Source: Pyrodictiaceae archaeon
Lineage (GTDB): Archaea; Thermoproteota; Thermoprotei_A; Sulfolobales; Pyrodictiaceae
NCBI GenBank assembly: GCA_015520245.1
Contig: WAQM01000196.1
Coordinates: 1 to 11,143 of the forward strand
Direction of reading: 5' to 3'
Length of the DNA stretch: 11,143 nucleotides
Shown: piece by piece, positions 1 through 6,453 of the stretch
Layout: the number at the start of each line of letters is the position of its first letter
Position numbering within the stretch: position 1 is the stretch's first letter
Position numbers and translations under genes: made by a program
Notes under the pieces: model-generated
What the model was told of the DNA's origin: nothing
Database searches by the model: none
Seen by the model: only the letters and a program-made list of their open reading frames with translations

Positions 1-76
1 AGTTGTGCTCGCGGAGCATCGAGGAGAGCTGGCCGGCGACGACCCTCACCGGCGGCGCCCGCTGGCCGCCTGGCAT
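1..76 (-). CDS. Start of an unidentified gene downstream of rps15 (partial)
   Basis: An open frame begins with ATG 12 bases after the rps15 stop, on the same strand, and runs off the left edge after 25 codons (MPGGQRAPPVRVVAGQLSSM, then LREHN). A GGTGG ribosome binding site sits a few bases before the ATG, and the small gap suggests co-transcription with rps15. The peptide is too short to identify. From general knowledge, archaeal rps15 is often followed by a DHH-family RecJ-like exonuclease gene, and that would be my first guess, but nothing in these 25 residues proves it. Confidence 0.4.
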   Translation of the reverse strand, partial: MPGGQRAPPVRVVAGQLSSMLREHN

Positions 77-88
77 CCGGCCACCCGC

Positions 89-589
89 CTAGCCCGCGCC
101 GCCCTGCCCCTGCGGCTTCTCCTCCCTGTAGAGGCCCCCGGCGACGATCAGCTTGGCCTTCTCGGGGTCGTACTCCCAGTCGGGCGGCAGCTTGCCGACC
201 CTCTTGTAGTACTTGACCAGCCTCCTTATCTTGGACTCGAGGTCCATGAGCCCCTTCTTGGCGTGGGTGTCCTTGGGGTGCTCCTCCAGGTGGCGGCGCA
301 GGTTCACCGCCTTCTGGAGGAGCCTGAAGAGGTCCTCGGGCACCACCATCTTAATGCCGCGCTCCTCGAGCACCTCGGTGATCGTCTTGCCGAGGATCGG
401 CTTCACCAGGGGTATGCCGAACTGGTCGCGCAGTATGATCCCTATCATGCTGGGCCCGTAGCCCTTCCTGGCGAGGTCGACTATGATCTCCTCTATCTCC
501 TCGGGGTCGTACTGCACCCACTTGGGCGCCACGAGGCTGGCCGGCCTGGTCGAGTGCGACCTACCCTTCTTCCTCCTTTTACCGGCCAC
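89..589 (-). CDS. rps15: Small ribosomal subunit protein uS15 (30S ribosomal protein S15), archaeal type
   Basis: A 166-residue protein of the 30S subunit that binds the central domain of 16S rRNA and is needed for platform assembly. The archaeal/eukaryotic features are clear: a basic N-terminus (GKRRKKGRS), an N-terminal domain with [13 protein letters not shown] and [18 protein letters not shown] (about residues 22-60), then the S15 core with [17 protein letters not shown] and [20 protein letters not shown] (about 97-138). Length is slightly above the roughly 150 residues common in archaea because of a Gly/Gln-rich tail after VAGGLYREE. The start is GTG at 587-589, reading V(M)AGKRRKKG; no better start lies upstream. 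The gene is divergent from the membrane protein at 667, with 77 bases between them holding a perfect 8-bp-arm inverted repeat. It is followed after 12 bases by another minus-strand gene. Confidence 0.95.
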   Translation of the reverse strand: MAGKRRKKGRSHSTRPASLVAPKWVQYDPEEIEEIIVDLARKGYGPSMIGIILRDQFGIPLVKPILGKTITEVLEERGIKMVVPEDLFRLLQKAVNLRRHLEEHPKDTHAKKGLMDLESKIRRLVKYYKRVGKLPPDWEYDPEKAKLIVAGGLYREEKPQGQGGAG

Positions 590-619
590 CGGCGCACACC
601 CCCGCCAGGGCGGCCCCCA

Positions 620-643
620 GCCGAGGGCCGGGAGCCCCTCGGC
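620..643. repeat. Inverted repeat in the rps15 5' leader
   Basis: Two perfect 8-base arms (GCCGAGGG at 620-627, CCCTCGGC at 636-643) flank an 8-base spacer, in the 77-base gap between rps15 and the divergent gene at 667. On the minus strand it would form a stem-loop about 30 bases upstream of the rps15 start codon. It may be a leader hairpin or an operator; GC richness makes chance dyads more likely here. Confidence 0.45.
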
Positions 644-666
644 CGCGGCCGCGGGCCAGCGCTAAT

Positions 667-1329
667 ATGCTGTCCGCGCGGGCCGCGGGCCGGGCGGCAC
701 CCGCCTTGGCCTTCGCCCTCGACTACACCGCCTACCCCTCGGCCGCCGCGCTGGGCCTCCTCCACGGCTCGGACCCGAGCCACGGCTGGCCGCTCGCCGT
801 GGCCTACGGTGCCTCGCGGGGCTCGCTCGCGGCCGCGATCGCCGCCGCCCTCGTGCTGGCCGCCTGCCACCTGGCGTCGGCAGTCGCAGTGGTCGCCGCG
901 GTGTGGGTGCTCGGCGGCTTCTGGGAGGGGCTCAGCAGGGCGCTGGCGGCCGCGGCGGGGGCCGCCCTGGTCGTCCTGGGCGCGCGTGCGCTCGCGGCGC
1001 CCCAGCGAGGCGAGGGCCGCGGGGCGCCCGCCCGGCCGGACCTGAGGGGCCTGGCCCGCTACGGTCTGGCCCTCGGCTTCGCGCACGAGGAGGACGTCGC
1101 GCTGGCGGCGATAGTGCTTGCCGGCGCCGACCCCTTGATCCTCTCGGCCGCTTACTCGGCGTCGGTGGCGGGCTCCATGGCAGCGCTTTCTGCCGCCGGG
1201 TGGCTGGCCGCCGCCTCAGCGCCAGGCGGGCTGCGTGAGGCGCTCGCCAGGGCCCTCGACCGGGCCACAGGCGCCCTCCTCGTCCTCATAGGGGCCTCGG
1301 TGCTGGCCGAGGTCCTGGCGGGGGGCTAG
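667..1329 (+). CDS. Polytopic membrane protein, NicO/UreH-like (possible nickel/cobalt transporter)
   Basis: A 220-residue, strongly hydrophobic protein with about five or six likely membrane segments (roughly residues 12-32, 50-80, 88-106, 128-145, 155-185 and 200-219). Residues 30-42 read GLLHGSDPSHGWP, giving H33-x2-D36-x2-H39, the same spacing as the HALDADH-type metal-binding signature of nickel/cobalt transporters and UreH/NicO proteins. A second half-motif, GFAHEEDVA at about 137-145, repeats a His with acidic residues, as expected of a two-fold repeated transporter. By inference it moves Ni2+ or Co2+, or a related ion; no nickel enzyme gene is nearby to support a substrate. The start is ATG at 667, with no clear ribosome binding site and no good TATA box in front. 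A TauE/SafE-like exporter is the main alternative. Confidence 0.55.
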   Translation: MLSARAAGRAAPALAFALDYTAYPSAAALGLLHGSDPSHGWPLAVAYGASRGSLAAAIAAALVLAACHLASAVAVVAAVWVLGGFWEGLSRALAAAAGAALVVLGARALAAPQRGEGRGAPARPDLRGLARYGLALGFAHEEDVALAAIVLAGADPLILSAAYSASVAGSMAALSAAGWLAAASAPGGLREALARALDRATGALLVLIGASVLAEVLAGG

Positions 1330-1404
1330 GGGCTCAGACGAGGCCCCGCAGGGCTCTCCATCCCGGGCCGCGGTCGGTCCCAATCGCCCTCTTCATCGCC
1401 TAGC

Positions 1405-1429
1405 CGGGCGCTGTATAGGGGTGCGCCCG
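1405..1429 (+). promoter_or_regulatory. TATA-like promoter of the MutS gene within an inverted repeat
   Basis: The only AT-rich patch in the 131-base gap before the MutS gene is TGTATAGG (1412-1419), about 45 bases before the ATG. It is flanked by perfect 7-base inverted arms CGGGCGC (1405-1411) and GCGCCCG (1423-1429). A protein bound to this dyad would cover the TATA element. The rest of the gap (1330-1404 and 1430-1460) is GC-rich leader or spacer with no gene that I can see. Confidence 0.45.
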
Positions 1430-1460
1430 CGCAGGCGCCCGCGGGGGCGGCGCCCAGGTA

Positions 1461-3635
1461 ATGCCGCTAGAGCTGCTCGAGCTGCGGGGGGCTGTCAGCC
1501 TAACGTCGGTGCCCGGGGTGGGGGCGAGGACCGCCGGCAGGCTGGTAGCCTTCTTCGGCAGCGAGTCCGAGGCCCTCAGGGCGCTCGCGTGGTGCCGGGT
1601 CAGCCTCGTCGAGGAGGCCGTGGGCAGGGCCGCCGCCGTGAGGATGGTGCACGGGCTGTACAGGCTCGCCTACGGGAGCTGGCCGCGCGACGTCGCCGCC
1701 TCCGACGAGGCCTGGGAGCTGTTCCTGGCCGCGCGCCGGGTGGTCGAGGAGAGGGCGGTGACGAGGCCCGGCCGCGACGTGATCTCCTGCTACCTGCCCT
1801 CGCCCAGCCCCGGGAGCTCCGAGCGGAGGAGCGAGCTGCTCCGCGCCTACGCCGAGGCCGTGAAGCTCGTGCCCGCCGTGGACGAGGCGGTGAGGGCGGC
1901 CGGGGACCTGGACTGGCCTAGGCCCATCAAGCCGCCCAAGCTCAAGAGGCTCCTCGTTGTCGTGGGCGACCGCGATGCCTACGAGAGGGCGCGCCGCGAC
2001 CTCTCGGGCTACCTCGACGTCGCCTACGCCGAGGATCCCGGCGACGTGGAGGCCGTGGCCGAGGGCCGCGACGACGTCGTGGTCTACGACCCGTACCAGG
2101 TCTACCGGGGGCCTTACGCGACGGTGGCCGAGCTGACCGTCGAGGAGGTGGCACCCGAGGCGGTGGTCGAGCAGTTCCGAGCTAACTGGAGGGTGCTGAA
2201 GTCGCTCAGCACCTTCATCGACACGGTGGGCGCCGAAGGAGCCGCGAGGCTCGCCTCGCTGTACGGCCTTGAGCTGGACCCGTCGGACCTCGAGCGCCTG
2301 AAGTGGCTGGCCCGCGTGCTCGAGGGGGGTGACGTCGCCGAGGCCGTCGACGCCGAGTACGCGAGGCTCAGGAGGGCGTTCGCTAGGCTGGACGCCGTGC
2401 TGGACGACGTCGAGGCGTGGGTGAACGAGGTGCTGAGGGAGGAGCTCGAGAGGCTCGAGGTGCGCATACCCGCGTCGAAGCTCCTGGAGGTCCTGGCCAG
2501 CCTGCAGCGCGGCGAGCCGCCGTCCATAGAGCTCCCGGAGGAGCTCTACGAGGTGTTCACCAGGGTCGCGGAGGAGGCCGAGAGGAGGATCGTCGACGAG
2601 CTGGAGCTGGAGGCCGACGAGGCCGAGCTGGTGAGGGGGGTCGTCCCGCGCGCGCCCGCCTACCCGCTGGCGCTCGACAGGCGCCCGGTGGCCGAGCTGA
2701 GGGCGCTGCTGGCCTCGAAGCTGGGCAGCCGCAGGCTCCACGTCCTACGCACGATAGCCGAGCGCGCCCGGGGCCTCCGCTCAGTTATGGACGCGCTCGT
2801 CCAGCTCGTCGCGGTGCTCGACGCGGGCCGCGCGTGCCACCAGCTCGAGGCCCGGGGCCTGGCCTCCTACGCCCACCTCGTCGCCGACGCGCTCGGGGTC
2901 GGGTTCCGGGAGGCGCTCGAGGCGGCGCTGCTGGAAAGGATGGTACGGGGCGATGCCTCCGTCCAGAGGGTCAGCTACATCGTGGGCCGCGTGCCGGCCG
3001 AGCCCAACCCGACGCGGGGCGAGAGGGTCGTTCTGCTCACGGGCGCCAACAGCGGCGGCAAGACGACCCTCCTCAAGACCATAGCCCAGGTCGTGCTCAT
3101 GGCCCAGTCCGGGCTCCCGGTGTTCGCCCGCGAGGCGTGGGTCGCCCCCTTCGACCGCGTCTACTTCCTCTCCAAGCCCCAGGGCGAGGTGGGCGCCGGG
3201 GCCCTGGAGCAGATGGTGAGGACGCTGGCCAGGATAGCGACGAGCGAGGGCAGGCGCCTGGTGCTCGTCGACGAGCTGGAGGCCGCCACCGAGGCGGGGG
3301 CCGCCGCCAGGCTGCTGGCCGGCTTCATCGAGTACCTGGCGGCCCAGGAGGACGTCGTCGCCGTCGTCGTCACCCACCTGGCCAGCGAGGTGCTCGCCGC
3401 CCTGCCCGAGGCCGTACGCGGCAGTGTGAGGGTCGACGGCATAGAGGCCGTAGGCCTCGACGACAACTACAACCTGATCGTGGACAGGAACCCCCACTAC
3501 TACGTCCTGGCCCGCAGCACGCCCGAGCTCGTGGTCAAGAAGCTGGCTAAGACGGCCAAGAGGAGGGGCGAGAAGCAGTTCTACGAGAGGCTGCTCAGCC
3601 TGCTGTCCGGGTCAGCGAGCCCTCGAGGATCCTGA
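1461..3635 (+). CDS. MutS-family DNA-binding ATPase with N-terminal helix-hairpin-helix (archaeal MutS2/MutS5-like)
   Basis: A 724-residue protein. Residues 14-30 (SLTSVPGVGARTAGRLV) are a helix-hairpin-helix DNA-binding motif. Residues about 163-215 look like a small alpha/beta unit (KRLLVVVGD ... DDVVVYDP). Residues about 225-480 are mostly helical and charged, fitting the MutS core/clamp. The C-terminal MutS ATPase has Walker A GANSGGKTT (528-536), Walker B LVLVDELE (D604, E605) and the His switch VVTHL (H639). There is no N-terminal mismatch-recognition domain of MutS1 type and no Smr nuclease domain at the C-terminus, so canonical mismatch repair is unlikely; a role in recombination or processing of branched DNA is inferred from the family. 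The start is ATG at 1461, with the helix-hairpin-helix almost at once after it. The last 41 bases overlap the convergent glycosyltransferase gene. Confidence 0.88.
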   Translation: MPLELLELRGAVSLTSVPGVGARTAGRLVAFFGSESEALRALAWCRVSLVEEAVGRAAAVRMVHGLYRLAYGSWPRDVAASDEAWELFLAARRVVEERAVTRPGRDVISCYLPSPSPGSSERRSELLRAYAEAVKLVPAVDEAVRAAGDLDWPRPIKPPKLKRLLVVVGDRDAYERARRDLSGYLDVAYAEDPGDVEAVAEGRDDVVVYDPYQVYRGPYATVAELTVEEVAPEAVVEQFRANWRVLKSLSTFIDTVGAEGAARLASLYGLELDPSDLERLKWLARVLEGGDVAEAVDAEYARLRRAFARLDAVLDDVEAWVNEVLREELERLEVRIPASKLLEVLASLQRGEPPSIELPEELYEVFTRVAEEAERRIVDELELEADEAELVRGVVPRAPAYPLALDRRPVAELRALLASKLGSRRLHVLRTIAERARGLRSVMDALVQLVAVLDAGRACHQLEARGLASYAHLVADALGVGFREALEAALLERMVRGDASVQRVSYIVGRVPAEPNPTRGERVVLLTGANSGGKTTLLKTIAQVVLMAQSGLPVFAREAWVAPFDRVYFLSKPQGEVGAGALEQMVRTLARIATSEGRRLVLVDELEAATEAGAAARLLAGFIEYLAAQEDVVAVVVTHLASEVLAALPEAVRGSVRVDGIEAVGLDDNYNLIVDRNPHYYVLARSTPELVVKKLAKTAKRRGEKQFYERLLSLLSGSASPRGS

Positions 3636-4668
3636 GGAAGCGCCTGGCCACCCTCGAGGCCCTGCAGCTCTCGAAGAGCCTGCGCGCCTCCTCGACCACC
3701 GTCCGGCGCACCTCCTCGTCCTCGACCAGCATCCTTATCTTCTCGACGAGGTCGTTGACGTCGCGGAACTTGACCACCGCGCCCACGCCGCGCTCGTCCG
3801 TGGGTATCGTCTCGAAGAACCTGGTGTCGGGCACCACGGTCGGCGTCAGGGATCCTATCACCTGGTAGAGCGTCGACGAGACCACAACCTTCTTCGTCCT
3901 ACCCTTGGGCAGGAGGTGGATGTCGCAGCCGCGCAGGAAGCTGTAGATCTCCTCCAGGCTGAGCTTGCGCCTCCACTCGACCATCCACGGCCTCTCGAAG
4001 GGTAGGCGCGCGTCGTCGGTCCTCACGACCCAGTACACCAGGTCGTAGCTCCTCGCGAGGCGGTCGAGCGCCTTGACGAAGGGCTCGTACTCCTCGACGG
4101 GCTGGCGGCCGAAGCTGAAGAAGAGGAGGCGCCCCTCGGCGAAGCCGGGCCTCCAAGGGTCGACCTGCGGGGGCTCGGCGCAGGGGTAGGGCACGATCTC
4201 GACCCTCACCTTCCCCTTATAGGGGCCGAAGAGCTCGTCGACGAACCTCCGGTCGAACACGACGTAGAGGTCGAAGCCCATCTCGAGGAACGGCCGCACG
4301 CCGTCGGCGTCGCCCTCGTGTATCACCGCTACCGTCAGGCTCCTCCCCCTGAGCCTCCTCACGAGCTCTGCGAGCGGCCTCCTCGGCAGCCCCCGGTAGG
4401 CCTCGACGAGGACCACGTCGTAGCCGCCGTCCAGTATCGCACCGTAGTCGAACCTCTCGCGCCCCACCCACACCTCGTCGTAGACCCTCCTGACCCACGG
4501 CTCGTCGCGCCCGAGCACCTGGTGGTGCCAGTCCATGCTCGCCGTCTCCACCGTCGGCGCGTAGACGTCGACGTCCACCCCCATGCTCCTCCACGTCCTG
4601 CCCAGGAGCTCAGCGTGCAGCGATATCCCGCACGTGGCGTTCCACCGCGATACGATCGCTATCCGCAC
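3595..4668 (-). CDS. GT-B fold glycosyltransferase (GT4-like), divergent catalytic motif
   Basis: A 357-residue protein starting at GTG (4666-4668), preceded by GGTGA at 4676-4680 with 7 bases between; the longer open frame upstream overlaps another gene and is low-complexity, so I reject it. The N-terminus RIAIVSRWNATCGISLH (residues 2-18) is the first strand and glycine loop of GT-B glycosyltransferases. The C-terminal half has a second Rossmann unit (LLFFSFGR, then LVYWVVRTDD) and a nucleotide-sugar region CDIHLLPKG, SSTLYQVIGSLTPTVVPDT. The usual E-x7-E of GT4 enzymes is not seen: its place reads KKVVVSSTLYQ. Similar SST/SSS forms occur, as I recall, in some archaeal relatives. It would act in the cytoplasm on a surface glycan, lipid or solute, but donor and acceptor cannot be told. 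Its 3' end overlaps the MutS gene. Confidence 0.75.
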   Translation of the reverse strand: MRIAIVSRWNATCGISLHAELLGRTWRSMGVDVDVYAPTVETASMDWHHQVLGRDEPWVRRVYDEVWVGRERFDYGAILDGGYDVVLVEAYRGLPRRPLAELVRRLRGRSLTVAVIHEGDADGVRPFLEMGFDLYVVFDRRFVDELFGPYKGKVRVEIVPYPCAEPPQVDPWRPGFAEGRLLFFSFGRQPVEEYEPFVKALDRLARSYDLVYWVVRTDDARLPFERPWMVEWRRKLSLEEIYSFLRGCDIHLLPKGRTKKVVVSSTLYQVIGSLTPTVVPDTRFFETIPTDERGVGAVVKFRDVNDLVEKIRMLVEDEEVRRTVVEEARRLFESCRASRVARRFLRILEGSLTRTAG

Positions 4669-4693
4669 AGCATCGTCACCCCCAGGCGCGGAC

Positions 4694-4731
4694 TTGTATA
4701 GTACCAGGCGCTGCGCAGCATTAACGTTTCC
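4694..4731 (-). promoter_or_regulatory. Candidate promoter elements for the glycosyltransferase gene
   Basis: Two AT-rich patches stand out in the 165-base divergent gap (4669-4833). Read on the minus strand, GGGAAACGTTAATGC (4718-4732) resembles a purine-rich BRE followed by a TATA-like element and would give a leader of about 27 bases that includes the GGTGA site. ACTATACAA (4694-4702) lies about 30 bases before the start codon and would give an almost leaderless transcript lacking that site. The first fits the ribosome binding site better. The remainder of the gap is GC-rich; I see no plus-strand TATA close to the amidotransferase gene. Confidence 0.35.
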
Positions 4732-4833
4732 CAGGCAGCCGCCGCCCCGCGGCCCCACAGCGGCCCCTACGGCTCCCGCAGCGAGACGCTGAAGAGGGGT
4801 GGGGCGGCACGCCCGCGGCCCTGGTGGCCCGCC

Positions 4834-5691
4834 ATGTGCAGGCTGGTGGCCGGCGCCTCGACGGGCCGGCGCGGCTCGGAGCTCCTGGCGCGACTGCTGG
4901 AGCTGCTGGTGAGGAGCGCCGAGAGCGACCCGCGCCTCGAGGCCACGGGCAGGGGGTCGAGGCACTGCGACGGCTTCGGCGCCTACGCCGTGGCGCTGGT
5001 CGGCGGCGCCCACGTGAGGGTCTACGAGAGGTTCGACGCGGCGGACACGCTCCGGACGCCCGAGGAGGCCTGCCGCGCCAACCTTGAGCTCGCCCGGGAT
5101 AGGCTCGGCGCGCTGGCGAGGCTGCTCGAGCGGGCCGACGCGGCCTACGTGGTCGCCCACGCGAGGCTGGCGGGGGACAGGCCCCGGGGGACCCGCTTCG
5201 CCCAGCCCCTGGTCCACGAGGTGGCCGGGCGCTTCGGCCGCACGGCTGTCGTGGTTGCGCACAACGGGCGCTTCGACGTATCCTCGCTCTCGATGGTCGT
5301 CGGTGTCGACCCGCTGTCGTATAGCGACACTGAGGCGTTCACGGTGTGGCTAGCTAGGCAGCTCGGCTTCGGCGTCCGGGTGGAGGACGCGCTGCGCGAG
5401 GGCTTCGGCTACGCCGTCACGGGCTACAACCTCGCCGTGCTGCTGGACGGGCCCCGGGGCGTCGAGCTGTACGGGGTCTCGGGCGTTGGGCCGCAGGTAC
5501 CCCGCGACCGCGAGCACATCGAGTACTACAGGCACGTGGTCGCGCGCGGCGAGGGCCTGGTAGCCTTCGTCTCCAGCACCGTGAGGGACTACGCGGAGGA
5601 GCGCGGGCTCCCGCTCAGCTTCGAGGACGCGTTCAACAGGGTCGTGCGGGTGGCCCCGGAGGGCCCCAGCTTCGTCGCCTCGCTGGGTTAG
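4834..5691 (+). CDS. Class II glutamine amidotransferase-like protein (Ntn hydrolase), stand-alone
   Basis: A 285-residue protein that begins MCRLVAG: Cys2 would become the N-terminal nucleophile after Met removal, as in class II glutamine amidotransferases. Other family marks follow in order: HCDGFGAYAV (44-53), equivalent to the DGxG strand, AHARLA (108-113), VAHNGRFD (141-148) with the conserved H-N-G, and SDTEAF (SD[ST]E motif, about 165-170). Length is close to the YafJ/GAT-II-like stand-alone proteins rather than to GlmS, PurF or AsnB, and no synthase or isomerase domain is attached. It would release ammonia from glutamine or a related amide, for an unknown partner. The start ATG has GGTGG at 4823-4827, 6 bases upstream, and any other start would lose Cys2. 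Its stop codon overlaps the stop of the next gene on the other strand by 4 bases. Confidence 0.82.
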   Translation: MCRLVAGASTGRRGSELLARLLELLVRSAESDPRLEATGRGSRHCDGFGAYAVALVGGAHVRVYERFDAADTLRTPEEACRANLELARDRLGALARLLERADAAYVVAHARLAGDRPRGTRFAQPLVHEVAGRFGRTAVVVAHNGRFDVSSLSMVVGVDPLSYSDTEAFTVWLARQLGFGVRVEDALREGFGYAVTGYNLAVLLDGPRGVELYGVSGVGPQVPRDREHIEYYRHVVARGEGLVAFVSSTVRDYAEERGLPLSFEDAFNRVVRVAPEGPSFVASLG

Positions 5692-6350
5692 ATGCTGTAG
5701 AGCCTCGCCACCACCGTGCCGCGCTCGGCGTCGAGGCTGGCCACGGCGTAGCGCCCCTGGACGAGCGGCCCCGGGTTGACCGCGAGGGCGGAGCCGACCA
5801 CGGCGGCCCCCCACGCCTCGTGTATGTGGCCGCAGGCGTGCAGCAGCGGCCTCGCCGACTCGATAACCCTCCTGACCGACCTGCTCCCCACGTAGTCGCC
5901 CGTCCACAGCCTGTCCAGCCCGCTCATGTAGGGCGGCGCGTGGGTTACGATGACCAGCCTAGCGCCCTCCGGGACCCCGGCGACGCCCTGGCTGAGCAGC
6001 TCCCCGAGCTCGTCGTCGCTCATCTCGAAGGGTGTGCCGAAGGGGGTGTACGGGCTGCCGCCGGCCCCCGCGTAGCGGACGCCGTCTATGTCGACCGACG
6101 CTGCGTGGACGAGGTAGGTGTTGCGGGGCGGCTTGACCTCGACGATGCCGGGCGGGTCGCAGTTGCCCGGGACCCAGACCACCGGCGGCCCCTGCGAGGC
6201 GAGCTCCTCGAGGACCTCGACCGCGTCCTCGACACTGCCGCCGCAGTCGGCGAGGTCGCCCGAGACCACGGTTACGTCGCGCTCGACGCTCCTCAGCCTC
6301 CTGGCCCGGGCGGTGTCGCCGTGCACGTCCGAGAGCAGGAGGATCCTCAA
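5688..6350 (-). CDS. Calcineurin-like metallophosphoesterase
   Basis: A 220-residue protein with the complete dinuclear metal-binding set of the calcineurin-like family: SDVHGD (D8, H10), SGDLAD (D32), PGNCD (N63, D65), THAPP (H137) and GHIHE (H175, H177). The GNCD form and small size resemble archaeal Icc/YfcE-type phosphodiesterases; the substrate is unknown. I chose TTG at 6348-6350, so that the protein starts (M)RILLLSDVHGD directly at the first strand. The longer frame from 6425 would add a Pro/Arg-rich stretch with no similarity to the family. A TATA-like TAACATACC lies about 35 bases upstream. The gene converges on the amidotransferase gene with a 4-base overlap of stop codons. Confidence 0.88.
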   Translation of the reverse strand: MRILLLSDVHGDTARARRLRSVERDVTVVSGDLADCGGSVEDAVEVLEELASQGPPVVWVPGNCDPPGIVEVKPPRNTYLVHAASVDIDGVRYAGAGGSPYTPFGTPFEMSDDELGELLSQGVAGVPEGARLVIVTHAPPYMSGLDRLWTGDYVGSRSVRRVIESARPLLHACGHIHEAWGAAVVGSALAVNPGPLVQGRYAVASLDAERGTVVARLYSI

Positions 6351-6381
6351 GCGCGATCCCCCGCGGCGGCGCAGCGGCGGG

Positions 6382-6390
6382 GGTATGTTA
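6382..6390 (-). promoter_or_regulatory. TATA-like element of the phosphoesterase gene
   Basis: Read on the minus strand this is TAACATACC, the only AT-rich patch in the 103-base gap between the phosphoesterase start and the end of sufD. It is about 35 bases before the TTG start, allowing a leader of about 10 bases. Its presence supports the TTG start at 6350 over the ATG at 6425, which would put the element inside the coding region. The gap must also hold the 3' end of the suf transcript, but no terminator is evident. Confidence 0.4.
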
Positions 6391-6453
6391 CGGTGGCGGG
6401 GGTCGGGAGCCAGGTCGTTCCTCACCGCCGCCGCTCAGCCGATGGCGTTCACC

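Noticed and set aside
5..1045. Long plus-strand open frame across rps15 and the membrane protein gene
   Set aside because: It is antisense to a certain ribosomal protein gene and then rich in Pro/Arg/Gly; typical by-product of GC-rich DNA.
1329..1347. GGGGC/GCCCC hairpin just after the membrane protein gene as a terminator
   Set aside because: Only 5 base pairs, no T tract, and such pairs are common at this GC content.
1330..1460. Possible tRNA or small RNA in the gap before the MutS gene
   Set aside because: No T-loop GTTCGA-type sequence, no cloverleaf and no C/D box pair could be found by eye.
1500..2741. 413-codon minus-strand open frame inside the MutS gene
   Set aside because: It is the mirror of a clearly coding frame, rich in Arg, Gly, Pro and His, with no family motif.
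2417..3550. 377-codon plus-strand open frame inside the MutS gene in another frame
   Set aside because: Arg/Gly/Ala-rich low-complexity product overlapping the MutS ATPase domain, which has intact motifs.
4669..5262. N-terminal extension of the glycosyltransferase to 555 residues
   Set aside because: The added part is low-complexity, lies antisense to the amidotransferase gene, and the GTG at 4668 has its own ribosome binding site.
6351..6425. 25-residue N-terminal extension of the phosphoesterase from ATG 6425
   Set aside because: It would precede the first metal-binding strand with Pro/Arg-rich sequence and would contain the TATA-like patch.
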